Assembly: GCF_004123835.1 (NCBI RefSeq)
Contig: NZ_MZMU01000003.1
Span: 682,001-746,000 of the forward strand
DNA: 64,000 bases
Direction of reading: 5' to 3'
DNA from: Rhizobium leguminosarum
GTDB lineage: Bacteria; Pseudomonadota; Alphaproteobacteria; Rhizobiales; Rhizobiaceae
A program made the translations under genes and the position numbers. Below the pieces are notes generated by a model. That model did no database searches. It saw nothing but the letters and a program-made list of their open reading frames with translations, and was not told where the DNA came from. This document shows positions 27,297-37,283 of the stretch, piece by piece. The first letter of the stretch is position 1; each line of letters begins with the position of its first letter.

Positions 27297-29107
27297 GCGT
27301 CCGCCGTCGCATCCGCGGTCCCGGCCAGCGGATCGTCCTCGAAAGGATCGGTAGCGCGTTTCGGCTTGACCAGTGGTTCGGGGCGGACAGGGTGGGAAAA
27401 CAGCATGTCGCGCCCGGCCTGCAGCCCTTCGGACACCTGCAGCACTAGGCGCGCCTCGTCGCGCTTGCGGATATCCTCGCCGATTTCGTAGGCGTCGACC
27501 TCGGAAACGCCAAGCGCCTCCAGTGTTCGCCGTCCGAAGAGCAGGCCCGATTCCAGCGTTTCGCGCAGCTCGTAGTCGACGCCCTTGTTGCGCAGTTCGA
27601 TCGAATGGATGCGGTCGTAGGAGCGCACGTAGAGCCGGGTGTGCGGATAGTCGGCCTGCACCAGTTCCACCACCTTGTCGGTGATTTCCTTCTTCTGCGT
27701 GCAGACCAGCACGATCTTCGCCCGGTCGATGCCGGCCGAGCGCAGCACATCCTTGCGGGCGCCGTCTCCGAAATAGATGCGGAAGCCGAAGGAGGAGGCC
27801 TGGCGGATGCGGTCGGCTGAAAAATCGATGACGGTGACGCTACGCCCGCCGGCAAGCAGGATCTGGGCGGCGATCTGGCCGAAACGCGAAAAGCCGACCA
27901 TCAGCACATCGGCGCCCGCGCCCTCGAAATCCTCGTCCAGCTCCTCCTGCTCATCGCCGCGCAGCAGCCGCTTCGAAAGGGCCGCCCCGATCGGCGTCAG
28001 CGCCATGGACAGCGTGACGATCGCAACCAGCAGCGAGGCCGTGCTCGTCGACATCAGCCCGGCCGCCCCCGCCGTGGTAAACAGCACGAAGCCGAATTCG
28101 CCGCCTTGCGGCAGCAGGAAGGCGATGCGGATCGCATCGTCGTGCGGGGAGCCGGAGATCCGGCAGATCCCGTAGATGACGATCGCCTTGACGGCCATGA
28201 CGATCGGCACGGCGACGATGACGAAGAGCGCGTTGTCAAAGAGAACGTCGAGCTGCAGCGACAGGCCGACGGCGATGAAGAAGATAGCGAGCAGCACGCC
28301 GCGGAAGGGCTCGATATCCGCCTCCAGCTCGTGCCGGTAAGAGGATTCGGCAAGCATCACGCCGGATAGGAAGGCGCCCATCGCCATCGAAAGCCCGGCA
28401 AGCTGCATCAGGCTCGCCGATCCCATGACGACGAACAGGGCAGCCGCGATCATTGCCTCGCGCGCGCCGGTCCGGGCGATGATCTGGAAGAGCGGCGTCA
28501 GAAGGTAGCGCCCCATGACGATCATCGCCGCAACCGCGCCGACGGCGATGGCGAAATCCAACAGCGGCGCGTTGCTGCCCTTGTCGCCGCCGTCGAGGAT
28601 GGTGATCAGCGCCAGCAGCGGCACGATCGCCAGATCCTGGAACAGCAGCATCGAAAAGGAGCGCTGCCCGTATCTCGTATTGACGTCGCCGTCGCCCTCG
28701 AGGATCTGCATGGCGAAGGCGGTCGACGACAGCGCCAGGCCAAATCCGGCAACGATGCTGCCGCGCCAGTCGAGAACCTCAGAAAACCAGGCAAGCGCGG
28801 TCAGCGCCAGGCCCGTCAGCACCACCTGCGCCGTGCCGAGGCCGAAAATGTCGCGCCGCATCTGCCAGAGGCGGGTGGGCTTCAGCTCGAGTCCGATGAT
28901 GAACAGCAGGAAGACGACGCCGAGTTCGGCGACGGCGAGGATCTGTTCGCCATCGGTGATGCCGTGGAAGACCGGGCCGATGACGATGCCGGCGGCGAGA
29001 TAGCCGAGCACCGTACCTAGCCCGAGTTTCTTGAAGATCGGAGCGGCGACCACCGCCCCGCCAAGCAGCAGGATCGTTTCGGAAAAAAAGGCATTGGACG
29101 CTGACAT
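27293..29107 (-). CDS. CPA2 cation:proton antiporter (KefB/KefC type)
   Basis: 604 aa from the ATG at 29107; upstream in-frame starts add a non-hydrophobic leader. About 12 membrane helices up to residue 385 (FFSETILLLGGAVVAAPIF at the start, LGYLAAGIVIGP, ELGVVFLLFIIGLELKP). Then a TrkA-N/RCK domain (VLMVGFSRFGQIAAQILL...VTVIDFSADRI) that would bind NAD(H) or a nucleotide. This is the KefB/C pattern for K+ efflux coupled to H+; glutathione gating is possible but not shown. The GFSRFG loop replaces the commoner GxGxxG first Gly-x-Gly. Confidence 0.93.
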   Translation of the reverse strand: MSASNAFFSETILLLGGAVVAAPIFKKLGLGTVLGYLAAGIVIGPVFHGITDGEQILAVAELGVVFLLFIIGLELKPTRLWQMRRDIFGLGTAQVVLTGLALTALAWFSEVLDWRGSIVAGFGLALSSTAFAMQILEGDGDVNTRYGQRSFSMLLFQDLAIVPLLALITILDGGDKGSNAPLLDFAIAVGAVAAMIVMGRYLLTPLFQIIARTGAREAMIAAALFVVMGSASLMQLAGLSMAMGAFLSGVMLAESSYRHELEADIEPFRGVLLAIFFIAVGLSLQLDVLFDNALFVIVAVPIVMAVKAIVIYGICRISGSPHDDAIRIAFLLPQGGEFGFVLFTTAGAAGLMSTSTASLLVAIVTLSMALTPIGAALSKRLLRGDEQEELDEDFEGAGADVLMVGFSRFGQIAAQILLAGGRSVTVIDFSADRIRQASSFGFRIYFGDGARKDVLRSAGIDRAKIVLVCTQKKEITDKVVELVQADYPHTRLYVRSYDRIHSIELRNKGVDYELRETLESGLLFGRRTLEALGVSEVDAYEIGEDIRKRDEARLVLQVSEGLQAGRDMLFSHPVRPEPLVKPKRATDPFEDDPLAGTADATADA

Positions 29108-29226
29108 GCTGACAATTTCTTTCGACGGCAGGGAGCACGCAGGCAGCCCCGATAAAGAATCGGCGGCGGCGGCCTTGATGCTTGGGAGAGTGCACAATAA
29201 ATGGAAGCCGAAGGAAAGGCCAAATC

Positions 29227-30573
29227 ATGTCCTCTGAAATTGATTCCTCGACACTTCTTTCCCGCGCAAGTCAATTGATCGATCTGGCAAGGAAGGCAGG
29301 GGCCGATGCCGCCGACGCCGTCGTCGTCCGGTCGCGCTCGCAATCGGTGAGCGTCCGCCTCGGCAAGGTCGAGGGCACGGAATCCTCCGAAAGCGACGAT
29401 TTTTCGCTGCGTGTCTTCATCGGCAAGCGTGTCGCCAGCGTTTCGGCCAATCCGGGCTTCGATCTTCAGGCGCTGGCCGAACGCGCCGTCGCCATGGCCA
29501 AGGTTTCCCCGGAAGACCCCTTCGCCTGCCTGGCGGATGAGGCGAGCCTTTCGAGATCCTATCCCGACCTGCAATTGCTCGATACCACCGAGGTCTCCTC
29601 CGAGATGCTGCGCGAGGCGGGTCTTGCCGCTGAAGCCGCAGCCCTTGCGGTCAAGGGTGTCACCAACTCCTCCGGCGCCGGCGCCTCGGCCGGCATGGGC
29701 GGCCTCGTGCTTGCCACCTCGCACGGTTTTGAGGGCAGTTACATGGCCTCCCGTTTCGGTCATTCCGTCAGCGTCATCGCCGGTGAAGGCACCGGCATGG
29801 AGCGCGATTATGATTTCGACAGCCGCCTCTATTATGCCGAGCTCGACGATCCCTCTGAAATCGGCCGTCGCGCCGGCGAACGGGTGATCAAGCGCGTCAA
29901 TCCGCGCCAGGTGCCGACCGGCAAGGACGTCACCGTGATCTTCGACCCGCGTGTCGCCCGCGGCTTTGTCGGCCATATCGCCGGTGCGATCAATGGTGCT
30001 TCCGTCGCCCGCAAGTCCAGCTTCCTGCGTGACAAGATGGGCCAACAGGTGCTGAAGTCAGGCCTCTCGATCACCGACGATCCGCTGATCGTGCGTGGCC
30101 CTTCCTCTCGGCCCTTCGATGGCGAAGGCGTGTCCGGCGAACGGCTGGTGATGATCGAGGATGGTGTTTTGAAGCACTGGTTCCTCTCGACCTCGACCGC
30201 GCGCGAGTTGGGTCTGGAGACCAACGGCCGCGGCGTGCGCGGCGGCACCGCCGTCTCGCCTTCCTCCACCAACCTTGCCCTGGAACCCGGCGACACCTCG
30301 CCGGAGGATTTGATCCGCAGCGTCGGCAACGGTTTTTATGTCACCGAATTGATCGGCCACGGCGTCAACATGATCACCGGCGAATACAGCCGCGGCGCCA
30401 CCGGCTTCTGGATCGAGAACGGCGAACTCACGTTCCCGGTTTCCGAGGTGACGATCGCCTCGAACCTCAAGGAGATGTTCATGCGCCTGACGCCGGCAAA
30501 CGACATCGACCGCAAGTTCGGCGTCGCCGCCCCCACCTTCGCCATCGAAGGCATGACGCTTGCCGGACGTTGA
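29227..30573 (+). CDS. pmbA: TldD/PmbA family metalloprotease homologue
   Basis: 448 aa from the ATG at 29227, preceded by GAAGGAAAGG. PmbA is the subunit partner of TldD, which processes peptides such as microcin precursors and CcdA. Layout: N-terminal domain from LLSRASQLIDLARKAGAD, C-terminal domain with PSSTNLALEPGD and VTELIGHGVNMITGEYSRGATGFWIENGE (in pieces). PmbA-type members lack the HExxxH zinc site that TldD has, and I see none here. The next gene begins 17 bp after. Confidence 0.93.
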   Translation: MSSEIDSSTLLSRASQLIDLARKAGADAADAVVVRSRSQSVSVRLGKVEGTESSESDDFSLRVFIGKRVASVSANPGFDLQALAERAVAMAKVSPEDPFACLADEASLSRSYPDLQLLDTTEVSSEMLREAGLAAEAAALAVKGVTNSSGAGASAGMGGLVLATSHGFEGSYMASRFGHSVSVIAGEGTGMERDYDFDSRLYYAELDDPSEIGRRAGERVIKRVNPRQVPTGKDVTVIFDPRVARGFVGHIAGAINGASVARKSSFLRDKMGQQVLKSGLSITDDPLIVRGPSSRPFDGEGVSGERLVMIEDGVLKHWFLSTSTARELGLETNGRGVRGGTAVSPSSTNLALEPGDTSPEDLIRSVGNGFYVTELIGHGVNMITGEYSRGATGFWIENGELTFPVSEVTIASNLKEMFMRLTPANDIDRKFGVAAPTFAIEGMTLAGR

Positions 30574-30589
30574 GAAATGGATTGATCTG

Positions 30590-31399
30590 ATGAGCGACAT
30601 GGAGAAAGCCCGCTGGCAGAGCGATCTCGCGCTGATCGTCGATGCTGCGAAAGAGGCGGGCGCCGTCGCTTTCGGCTTCTTCAACCAGTCTCCCGAGGTC
30701 TGGTGGAAAAACGAGGACCGTTCTCCCGTCAGCGCCGCCGATTTCGCCGCAAACAAGACGCTCGAGACTATCCTGCGCAAGGCCCGGCCGGAATATGGCT
30801 GGCTGTCGGAGGAAACCGACGACGATGCCCACCGTCTCTCGCGCGAGACGGTGTTCATCATCGATCCGATCGACGGCACGCGCGCCTTCCTCGGCGGGCA
30901 GAAGGTCTGGTGCGTCAGCGTCGCGGTCGTTCATCGCGGCCGGCCGGTCGCCGGTGTGCTCTATGCCCCGGCGCTTGAGGAGCTCTATGAGGCGGTCGAG
31001 GGCGGCGTGGCGCTGAAAAACGGCGTTCCCTTCACCGTCTCGGCCGCCGGACCGGAAGAGATGAGCCGCCTTGCGATCGGCGACGACCTGCTGAAGACCT
31101 TTCCGCTGGAGTTCCAAGACCGGGTGACGCGCGAGAAATACATCCCCTCGCTCGCCTATCGCATCGCCATGGTGGCGGACGGTCGTCTCGAAGGCACCTT
31201 CGTCAAGGACAATTCACATGATTGGGACCTTGCGGCTGCCGATCTGATCCTTGTTTGCGCCGGCGGCGGCCTCGTCGATATCGAAGGCCAGCCGATCGTC
31301 TACAATCGCGCCGAAGTCACCCACAAGGTCCTCTGTGCGGCGCCAACGCCCCGCATCGGTGAATTCCTCGCGGCCTTTGCGGGGCGACGAGACAGTTGA
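30590..31399 (+). CDS. Inositol monophosphatase family phosphatase (CysQ-like)
   Basis: 269 aa from the ATG at 30590 (30599 also possible). Mg-dependent phosphatase: Glu in LSEETDDD, motif A FIIDPIDGTRAFLGG, and motif B NSHDWDLAAADLI. Most like CysQ, the 3'(2'),5'-bisphosphate nucleotidase that removes PAP from sulfate assimilation; an inositol-phosphatase role cannot be excluded. Heads a run with DUF4170, waaA and lpxK. Confidence 0.88.
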   Translation: MSDMEKARWQSDLALIVDAAKEAGAVAFGFFNQSPEVWWKNEDRSPVSAADFAANKTLETILRKARPEYGWLSEETDDDAHRLSRETVFIIDPIDGTRAFLGGQKVWCVSVAVVHRGRPVAGVLYAPALEELYEAVEGGVALKNGVPFTVSAAGPEEMSRLAIGDDLLKTFPLEFQDRVTREKYIPSLAYRIAMVADGRLEGTFVKDNSHDWDLAAADLILVCAGGGLVDIEGQPIVYNRAEVTHKVLCAAPTPRIGEFLAAFAGRRDS

Positions 31400-31460
31400 C
31401 GTTTCCGTCAAAATCCCGCAGATGGGTGGCGGAGGAGAATAGGCAGAAAGAGAACAAAAA

Positions 31461-31709
31461 ATGACTGAATCCGGTGACAAGAAGCAACTTTTGCATCTCG
31501 TTTTTGGCGGCGAACTGGAAAGCCTCGATGACGTCCAGTTCCGTGACCTGCAGGGTCTCGATATTGTCGGCATTTTCCCGGATTATGCCACTGCGCTGAC
31601 GGCCTGGAAGGCGAAGGCGCAGCAGACGGTCGACAATGCGCATATGCGCTACTTCATCGTCCACATGCATCGTTTGCTCGATCCGCAGGAAAAGGCCAGG
31701 GGCAACTGA
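31461..31709 (+). CDS. DUF4170 domain protein
   Basis: 82 aa. LLHLVFGGELESLDD and IVGIFPDYATALTAWKAKAQQTVDNAHMRYFIVHMHRLLDP (in pieces) are the recognisable family body; ribosome site AAAGAGAAC upstream. The family is small, alphaproteobacterial and nearly always sits between a cysQ-like gene and waaA, as here. No function is established; context hints at envelope biogenesis. Confidence 0.9.
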   Translation: MTESGDKKQLLHLVFGGELESLDDVQFRDLQGLDIVGIFPDYATALTAWKAKAQQTVDNAHMRYFIVHMHRLLDPQEKARGN

Positions 31710-31882
31710 CCCGAGCCAAGTGCCGCCGACCGGCCGCTCGTCGAGCGGGCTTTGGTGCATGGCGTGCGCCCGTCGTTCCGGATTGTCTGACGCATTCTGA
31801 ACAAATTGATCGGTCATTGCGGCCGCAACGATAATGAGGGAATGGGTTTGATGTCGATCGGTTTTGATCGGAGGCTGGCGCG

Positions 31883-33202
31883 ATGAGTTCCCGGATGGCG
31901 CGGTTCGGTCTGAACGCATACCGTCTGGCGGGAACCGTGGCCTCTCCTGTGGTCGGCCTCTATATCACCTACCGCACGGCCAAGGGCAAGGAAGACCGGG
32001 CGCGCCGCCTGGAACGCTTCGGTTATCCGAGCGCCAACCGGCCGCAAGGCCCGCTCGTCTGGTTCCATGCCGCAAGCGTCGGTGAAACCAACGCAGTCAT
32101 TCCGCTGATCCGCGAAATCCGCCGCCGCGACATCCATGTCATCCTGACGACCGGCACCATCACGTCGGCCAAGCTCGCCGCCGAGCGCCTCGGCCAGGAA
32201 GCGATCCATCAATATGTGCCGCTCGACCTGAAGCCCTCCGTCAGCCGCTTCCTCGATTATTGGCAGCCCGATTGCGCCATCATCGCCGAATCCGAGATCT
32301 GGCCGGCAACGGTGCTGGAGCTCGGCCGCCGCCGCATTCCGCAGATCCTCATCAATGCCCGCATGTCGGACCGCTCCTTTGCCCGCTGGCGCCGCCGCCC
32401 GGCGATCGCCGAAGCCTTGTTCGAGAATCTTGCCCTCGTCATCGCCCAGTCGGATGTCGATGCCGAACGTTTCCGCGATCTCGGCGCCGTGCCCGTCATC
32501 ACTTCCGGCAATCTGAAGGTCGATACCGACGCGCCGCCTTATGACAGCGCTGTGCTTGCCCGCTACAAGAAGCAGATCGGCGAGCGCAAGACCTGGGCCG
32601 CGATCTCGACTTTCGACGGCGAGGAGAATGCCGCCGCCATCGTTCACCGGGCGCTCAGGGAGCGCGACCATCAATTGACGATCATCGTGCCGCGCCATCC
32701 CGAGCGCAGCGACGAGATCGAGGCAGCCCTGGTCAAGCAGGGGCTGAAGGTCGCCCGCCGCACCCGCGACGATGTCTTGTCCGCCGATGTCGATATCTTC
32801 CTCGGCGATACGATCGGCGAAATGGGCCTCTATCTGCGCCTGACGGAAATCGCCTTCGTCGGCCGCTCGCTCTTTGCCGAAGGCGGCCAGAACCCGCTGG
32901 AGCCTGCCATGCTCGGCTGCGCCATTCTCTCCGGCGGCCATGTGCAGAATTTCCGCGATGCCTACCAGAAGCTTGCCCGCAGCGGCAGCGCCCGCATGGT
33001 GCGCGATACTGAAATGCTGGCCAAGGGCGTGCATTATCTGCTGATCAACGACGACGCCCGCCGCAACATGATCGAGGCCGGCATCACCGCCGTGCACGAG
33101 ATGCGCGGTGCGCTGACGGCGACGGTGAAGGGGCTGGAACCCTATATCAATCCGTTGACGGTGAAGGCGCGGCTGCTACCCAAGGCCGTCGCCCAGGTCT
33201 GA
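31883..33202 (+). CDS. waaA: 3-deoxy-D-manno-octulosonic acid (Kdo) transferase
   Basis: 439 aa. Adds Kdo to lipid A precursor at the inner membrane. N-terminal membrane anchor region (LAGTVASPVVGLYITYRT), then WFHAASVGETNAVIPLI with the catalytic Glu of the SVGE motif, IIAESEIWPATVLE, and a C-terminal GT-B half with GRSLFAEGGQNPLEPAMLG for CMP-Kdo binding. Overall length fits. Follows DUF4170 and precedes the HAD gene and lpxK. Confidence 0.96.
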   Translation: MSSRMARFGLNAYRLAGTVASPVVGLYITYRTAKGKEDRARRLERFGYPSANRPQGPLVWFHAASVGETNAVIPLIREIRRRDIHVILTTGTITSAKLAAERLGQEAIHQYVPLDLKPSVSRFLDYWQPDCAIIAESEIWPATVLELGRRRIPQILINARMSDRSFARWRRRPAIAEALFENLALVIAQSDVDAERFRDLGAVPVITSGNLKVDTDAPPYDSAVLARYKKQIGERKTWAAISTFDGEENAAAIVHRALRERDHQLTIIVPRHPERSDEIEAALVKQGLKVARRTRDDVLSADVDIFLGDTIGEMGLYLRLTEIAFVGRSLFAEGGQNPLEPAMLGCAILSGGHVQNFRDAYQKLARSGSARMVRDTEMLAKGVHYLLINDDARRNMIEAGITAVHEMRGALTATVKGLEPYINPLTVKARLLPKAVAQV

Positions 33203-33211
33203 GGAGCGAAG

Positions 33212-33934
33212 ATGTCGGCAGCGTCCCCTATCAAAGGCATTCTCTTCGACAAGGACGGCACGCTCCTCGACTATGACGAGAGCTGGCTGCCGGTCAACCG
33301 CGAGCTTGCCCGCATCGCCGCCAAAGGCGATGCGCTTCTCGCCGACCGGCTGCTTTCGGCCTGCGGCATGGATCCGGTGACCGGCCATATCGTTCCCGAT
33401 AGCCTGCTTGCCGCCGGCAATACCCGCCAGATCGCCGAGGGTCTGGTTGCGGCGGGCTCGATGGTTGATGTCGGCGAGCTGACGATCCGCCTCGACGATC
33501 TCTTTTCCAGCGCCGCCGAATTTTCCGTGCCGGTGACCGATCTCGCCGGCTTCTTCGCTCGGCTGCATCGGCGCGGCTTCAAGCTTGGTGTCGCCTCCAG
33601 CGACAATGAGCGGTCGATCCGCCAGACGGCGGAACGTTTCGGTTTTGCCCGTTATGTCGATTACATCGCCGGCTATGACAGTGGTTTCGGCGTCAAGCCG
33701 GAGCCGGGCATGGTGCTCGGCTTCTGCGCCGCGACCGGTCTTTTGCCGGAGGAAGTCGCCATGGTCGGCGACAACAATCACGATCTGCACATGGGTCTGA
33801 ATGCCGGCACGGGCCTGAGGATCGCGGTGCTGACGGGCACCGGTTCGCGGGAGACGCTTGCCGCTGCGGCCGACCACGTGCTCGACGATATCACCGCCAT
33901 CGAGACGCTGCTGCCGGACCTGCAGCCCGCCTGA
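33212..33934 (+). CDS. HAD-superfamily phosphatase (phosphoglycolate-phosphatase-like)
   Basis: 240 aa. Motif [15 protein letters not shown], motif [10 protein letters not shown], motif III Lys in [12 protein letters not shown], motif [14 protein letters not shown]. Variant FDKDGT at motif I is common in Gph-like proteins. It sits between waaA and lpxK (9 bp after waaA), so a part in lipopolysaccharide precursor or Kdo phosphate metabolism is possible, but KdsC-type enzymes have no cap whereas this has a helical cap; the role stays open. Confidence 0.88.
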   Translation: MSAASPIKGILFDKDGTLLDYDESWLPVNRELARIAAKGDALLADRLLSACGMDPVTGHIVPDSLLAAGNTRQIAEGLVAAGSMVDVGELTIRLDDLFSSAAEFSVPVTDLAGFFARLHRRGFKLGVASSDNERSIRQTAERFGFARYVDYIAGYDSGFGVKPEPGMVLGFCAATGLLPEEVAMVGDNNHDLHMGLNAGTGLRIAVLTGTGSRETLAAAADHVLDDITAIETLLPDLQPA

Positions 33935-34011
33935 CGGGTAAGGGCTTGCATTTTCATCGATTTTGGCTTCTCAATCCGGCCAGTCGAGGGGCAGGGGAGC
34001 GGGACGGCAAG

Positions 34012-35085
34012 ATGATATCTGAAGCGCCACCGTTCTGGTGGAGGAAAGCCGATTGGCGGGCCTGGCTGCTGCTGCCGCTTTCTTTTCTCTATGGCCGTAT
34101 CGCCGGCCACCGCATGGCCCATGCGCGCCGCGCCTTCGTTCCCATCCCCGTCATCTGCGTCGGCAATTTCACTGTCGGCGGCGCCGGCAAGACGCCGACG
34201 GCGCTGACGATTGCCCGCGCCGCCAAGGCGAAGGGGCTGAAGCCCGGCTTTCTCAGCAGGGGTTACGGCGGCTCGCTCGATGTGACCACCGTAGTCGATC
34301 CCGATCATCACCGGGCGATTGCCGTCGGCGACGAGCCCTTGCTGCTTGCCCAGGAAGCGCTGACGGTGATTTCCCGCCGGCGCGTCGATGGTGCTGCGCG
34401 GCTGGTGGCGGAGGGCGCCGATCTCATCATCATGGATGACGGTTTCCAGAGCGCCCGGCTGGCGATCGACTATGCCCTGCTCGTTATCGACGCGACGCGC
34501 GGCCTCGGCAACGGCCATATCGTTCCGGGTGGCCCGGTCCGCGCGCCGATCCGCCAGCAGCTGCGTTCTGCGACCGCTTTGCTGAAGGTCGGTGGCGGCA
34601 ACGCCGCCGACCGGATCGTCCGCATGGCGGCGCGCGCGGCAAAGCCCTATTTCACCGCATCGCTGAAAGTCCGCGGTGACAATACGCTGGCCGGCACGAA
34701 GGTGCTCGCCTTTGCCGGCATTGCTGATCCCGCCAAATTCTTCCGCACGGTTGAATCGCGCGGCGCCGAGATCGTCGTCGCCAAGAGCTTCGGCGATCAC
34801 GAGCACCTGACCGAGGAGGAGATCGACGACATCCTGACGACCGCCGAGCGTCAAGGTCTCCTGATCGTCACCACCTCCAAGGATTTCGTCCGCCTTTCCG
34901 GCCATCACGGCAAGGCGACGCGGCTCGTCGAAAAGAGCCGGGTGATCGAGGTCGACATGGTCTTTGAGGATCACCTCGCCCCCAGCCTCATCATCGACCG
35001 GGCGATCGCCGCCTGCCGCGAGCGGCGCCTGCGGGAGATGAAGGCCGGGGGTAAGGCAGTTCCGGGAAAGGCTGAACCGCTCTAA
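34012..35085 (+). CDS. lpxK: Tetraacyldisaccharide 4'-kinase
   Basis: 357 aa from the ATG at 34012, with AGGGGAG upstream. Phosphorylates the 4' position of lipid A disaccharide at the inner membrane. N-terminal membrane-associated helix ([18 protein letters not shown]), Walker A in [25 protein letters not shown], and [12 protein letters not shown]. The TAA stop (35083-35085) lies inside a repeat element that starts at 35082 and continues for 105 bp, so the last residues (AEPL) are also repeat-like. Confidence 0.96.
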   Translation: MISEAPPFWWRKADWRAWLLLPLSFLYGRIAGHRMAHARRAFVPIPVICVGNFTVGGAGKTPTALTIARAAKAKGLKPGFLSRGYGGSLDVTTVVDPDHHRAIAVGDEPLLLAQEALTVISRRRVDGAARLVAEGADLIIMDDGFQSARLAIDYALLVIDATRGLGNGHIVPGGPVRAPIRQQLRSATALLKVGGGNAADRIVRMAARAAKPYFTASLKVRGDNTLAGTKVLAFAGIADPAKFFRTVESRGAEIVVAKSFGDHEHLTEEEIDDILTTAERQGLLIVTTSKDFVRLSGHHGKATRLVEKSRVIEVDMVFEDHLAPSLIIDRAIAACRERRLREMKAGGKAVPGKAEPL

Positions 35086-35189
35086 AGCATGTCGCGCAAA
35101 AGTGTGCCGCGGTTTTGCGACAACGACATGCGTAAAAACAAAGACCTAAAGCGCGAGGAGCGAATCTGAATGATCGCGACGCGCTTTAG
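35082..35189. repeat. Mosaic repeat, about 105 bp
   Basis: CTAAAGCATGTCGCGCAAAA...ACATGCG, then CTAAAGCGCGAGGAGCG...GACGCGCTTTAG. Palindromic ends. A near-copy lies at 60593-60692; partial copies are at 43272-43300 and 52537-52565. It supplies the lpxK stop codon. Confidence 0.85.
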
Positions 35190-35240
35190 CGGGCTGCTGC
35201 AAAACGTCTCGTCCCGCGTGTATCTGTACAGGCAACGCGA

Positions 35241-36125
35241 TCACGCGATCGAGCGAAGCAAAGTCTCGCGGGCGGAAGTCAGATGCAATCGACAAGCGCG
35301 ATCGATCGAAGCGATATTGCGGCTTTCCAGGGCTTCGATCAACGCGAGATGTTCCCTGATGGCGACCTCGTTCCGCGCGCGTTCATCACGCTTGTTCCAC
35401 TGATAGTGATAGTGGAAGACCATGGTTATCACGTCTTGGAAGCTTTCGATAAAGCGGTTTGGCGCGACTGCCGTAATCAGCCGGTGGAATCGGCTGTCCA
35501 GCTCCGAGAAGTCCTGAAACCGGGCGTCGATATCCGCGAGCAGTTCCAAATGTGCCGCCCGCATAGCTTGGATCTGCTTCCAGACGGGCGAGCCGTCGGG
35601 CAGGGCAGCGAACAGCCGTGCGGAGCGCATTTCGAACATCTCTCTGATCTCGAATAGTTCGAGTGCGAAACTGGCTGTGAACCCTTTAAAAACCCAGCCG
35701 GCATTCTGACGCTTCTCGATCAGCCCATATTTCTGAAATCGATTGAGAAACTCACGGACGATCGTTGTCGCGACGCCGAATTTCCGAGCTAATTCCGCCT
35801 CATTGATTTCTGTGCCCGGACAGGCATCGCCGCGCAGCATCCATTCCATGAAGCTCGTCTCGACCTGTTCCGAAATGGCCAAGGTCTCTTCCTTCGGATA
35901 GCGCTCTATCTGCCGCGGCTGCTCACCTATGATCCGCCTGTGCGCTTCAGATATGATGATCCCACGGGCGGACATCCCCGCCAGCACCTTCCGCACCGTC
36001 GTTCTGCTCACGCCGAGCTGGGCGCGCAGGGCATTTTCGGACGGCAATTCCTCCCCGAGATCGAGGGTCCGAATGATATCGATCATATCGTTGAATGCTC
36101 GTTTGAAGGTGGTGTCAGTTCTCAT
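35241..36125 (-). CDS. GntR-type regulator with two winged-helix domains and FCD domain
   Basis: 294 aa. Residues about 8-70 form a first GntR-like winged helix (ELPSENALRAQLGVSRTTVRKVLAGMSARG, in pieces). A second one follows at about 86-150 (EINEAELARKFGVATTIVREFLNRFQKYGLI, in pieces). Then an FCD ligand-binding domain (EIREMFEMRSARLFAALPDG, FSELDSRFHRLI, HLALIEAL). Usual FadR/GntR members are about 230 aa with one DNA-binding domain, so this is an unusual double-headed form. Divergent from a sugar ABC transporter, which it most likely controls. Confidence 0.87.
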   Translation of the reverse strand: MRTDTTFKRAFNDMIDIIRTLDLGEELPSENALRAQLGVSRTTVRKVLAGMSARGIIISEAHRRIIGEQPRQIERYPKEETLAISEQVETSFMEWMLRGDACPGTEINEAELARKFGVATTIVREFLNRFQKYGLIEKRQNAGWVFKGFTASFALELFEIREMFEMRSARLFAALPDGSPVWKQIQAMRAAHLELLADIDARFQDFSELDSRFHRLITAVAPNRFIESFQDVITMVFHYHYQWNKRDERARNEVAIREHLALIEALESRNIASIDRACRLHLTSARETLLRSIA

Positions 36126-36154
36126 GACTCAACTCCAGGTATGATTAACTATCC

Positions 36155-36209
36155 ATAAAAAACAAGTTGACGTACGTGTATCATATGTTTCTTATGTATA
36201 AAAAACGAG
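36155..36209. promoter_or_regulatory. Divergent promoter region with 12-bp direct repeats
   Basis: ATAAAAAACAAG (36155-36166) and ATAAAAAACGAG (36198-36209) are 43 bp apart, about four helical turns, in the 99-bp gap between the regulator and the permease. Between them lies TTGACG (36167) with TCTTAT 17 bp downstream, a possible promoter for the transporter. Could be the regulator's operator pair. Confidence 0.45.
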
Positions 36210-36224
36210 GGAGGCTAGGGGAAT

Positions 36225-37283
36225 TTGGAAGACTCCGGGATTCTGCCTCAGAATTCGTCGCGGCCTGGCGGTTCGCAGGATGCAACCTTCCATCCGAGAC
36301 AATCTGGCATCACCTTGGGGCTGAGGCTATTGAGCCTGGGCCCACTATTGATCCTCATTATGCTCATCGCCGTCGTCAGTTTGATCACGCCGGCTTTTCT
36401 AAAGCCCATGAACGTCGGGAACATCCTTGCGCAGACGGCAGTGATTGCCGTTGTCGCAATGGGGCAGCAGCTCGTTATCCTGACGCGCGGGATTGATCTG
36501 TCTGTCGGCTCGAATCTTGCGCTCGCAACAGTCATTGGCGGACTCGTCTACCAGCAGGTTGATTCCTCGATCGTCGTCATTGTGGCCATGCTGCTTGCGG
36601 GTGCGGCTGTCGGTGCGGTCAACGGCGTGGTCTTTGTCTATGGTCGGCTGCCGCACCCCTTCATTATTACACTTGCGAGCTTGAGTATCTGCCGCGGCCT
36701 GGCACTTGCCTTGGCGCCCGGCCACACCACCATGCGCGGGATGCCCGATGCAGTGACTGCGATCGGTGGCGGTACGACGCTTGGTGTGCCCAATTCCTTC
36801 TTTGTCGTTGCGATGTTCGGGTTTCTTTTTCTGATCCTGACGAAGTCGATGGTCTGTGGCCGATGGATCTATGCGGTCGGCGGCGCGCCGGATGCCGCCA
36901 GAAGCATGGGCATACCGGTAAAGGGTGTTCTGCTCGCAACCTATATTATTTGCGGGTTTTGTGCAGGTGTCGGCGCGGTGCTGCTTGCAGGGCGGACCGC
37001 CGCCGCCTCGCCAATCTACGGCAATCTTTTGGAACTCGACACGATTGCTGCGGTGATTATCGGTGGCGCTAGTTTCCTTGGCGGACGAGGCCATCTCGGC
37101 CACGCTCTGATCGGCGCCGTGCTGATCGGCGTCATCCGCAACGCCCTTAATCTTCTCGGGGTCGACGTGTTCTTTCAAATGATCGCGATTGGGCTCGTCA
37201 TCGTCATCGCCGTAGAGGCTGATGTGCTTCGCAACCATCTCGAGGCGCGCGCACGCATGCTTCAATCGGCGAGAGTACAATGA
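36225..37283 (+). CDS. Sugar ABC transporter permease (CUT2, RbsC-like)
   Basis: 352 aa from a TTG with AGGGGAA just upstream. About eight to ten membrane helices start at LLSLGPLLILIMLIAVVSL; QLVILTRGIDLSVGSNLALATVIGG is the RbsC-family signature, and AAVIIGGASFLGGRGH lies near the C-terminus. It forms the inner-membrane channel of a ribose/fructose-type importer. The ATPase gene starts inside its stop (ATGA). Order: permease, ATPase, binding protein. Confidence 0.92.
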   Translation: MEDSGILPQNSSRPGGSQDATFHPRQSGITLGLRLLSLGPLLILIMLIAVVSLITPAFLKPMNVGNILAQTAVIAVVAMGQQLVILTRGIDLSVGSNLALATVIGGLVYQQVDSSIVVIVAMLLAGAAVGAVNGVVFVYGRLPHPFIITLASLSICRGLALALAPGHTTMRGMPDAVTAIGGGTTLGVPNSFFVVAMFGFLFLILTKSMVCGRWIYAVGGAPDAARSMGIPVKGVLLATYIICGFCAGVGAVLLAGRTAAASPIYGNLLELDTIAAVIIGGASFLGGRGHLGHALIGAVLIGVIRNALNLLGVDVFFQMIAIGLVIVIAVEADVLRNHLEARARMLQSARVQ

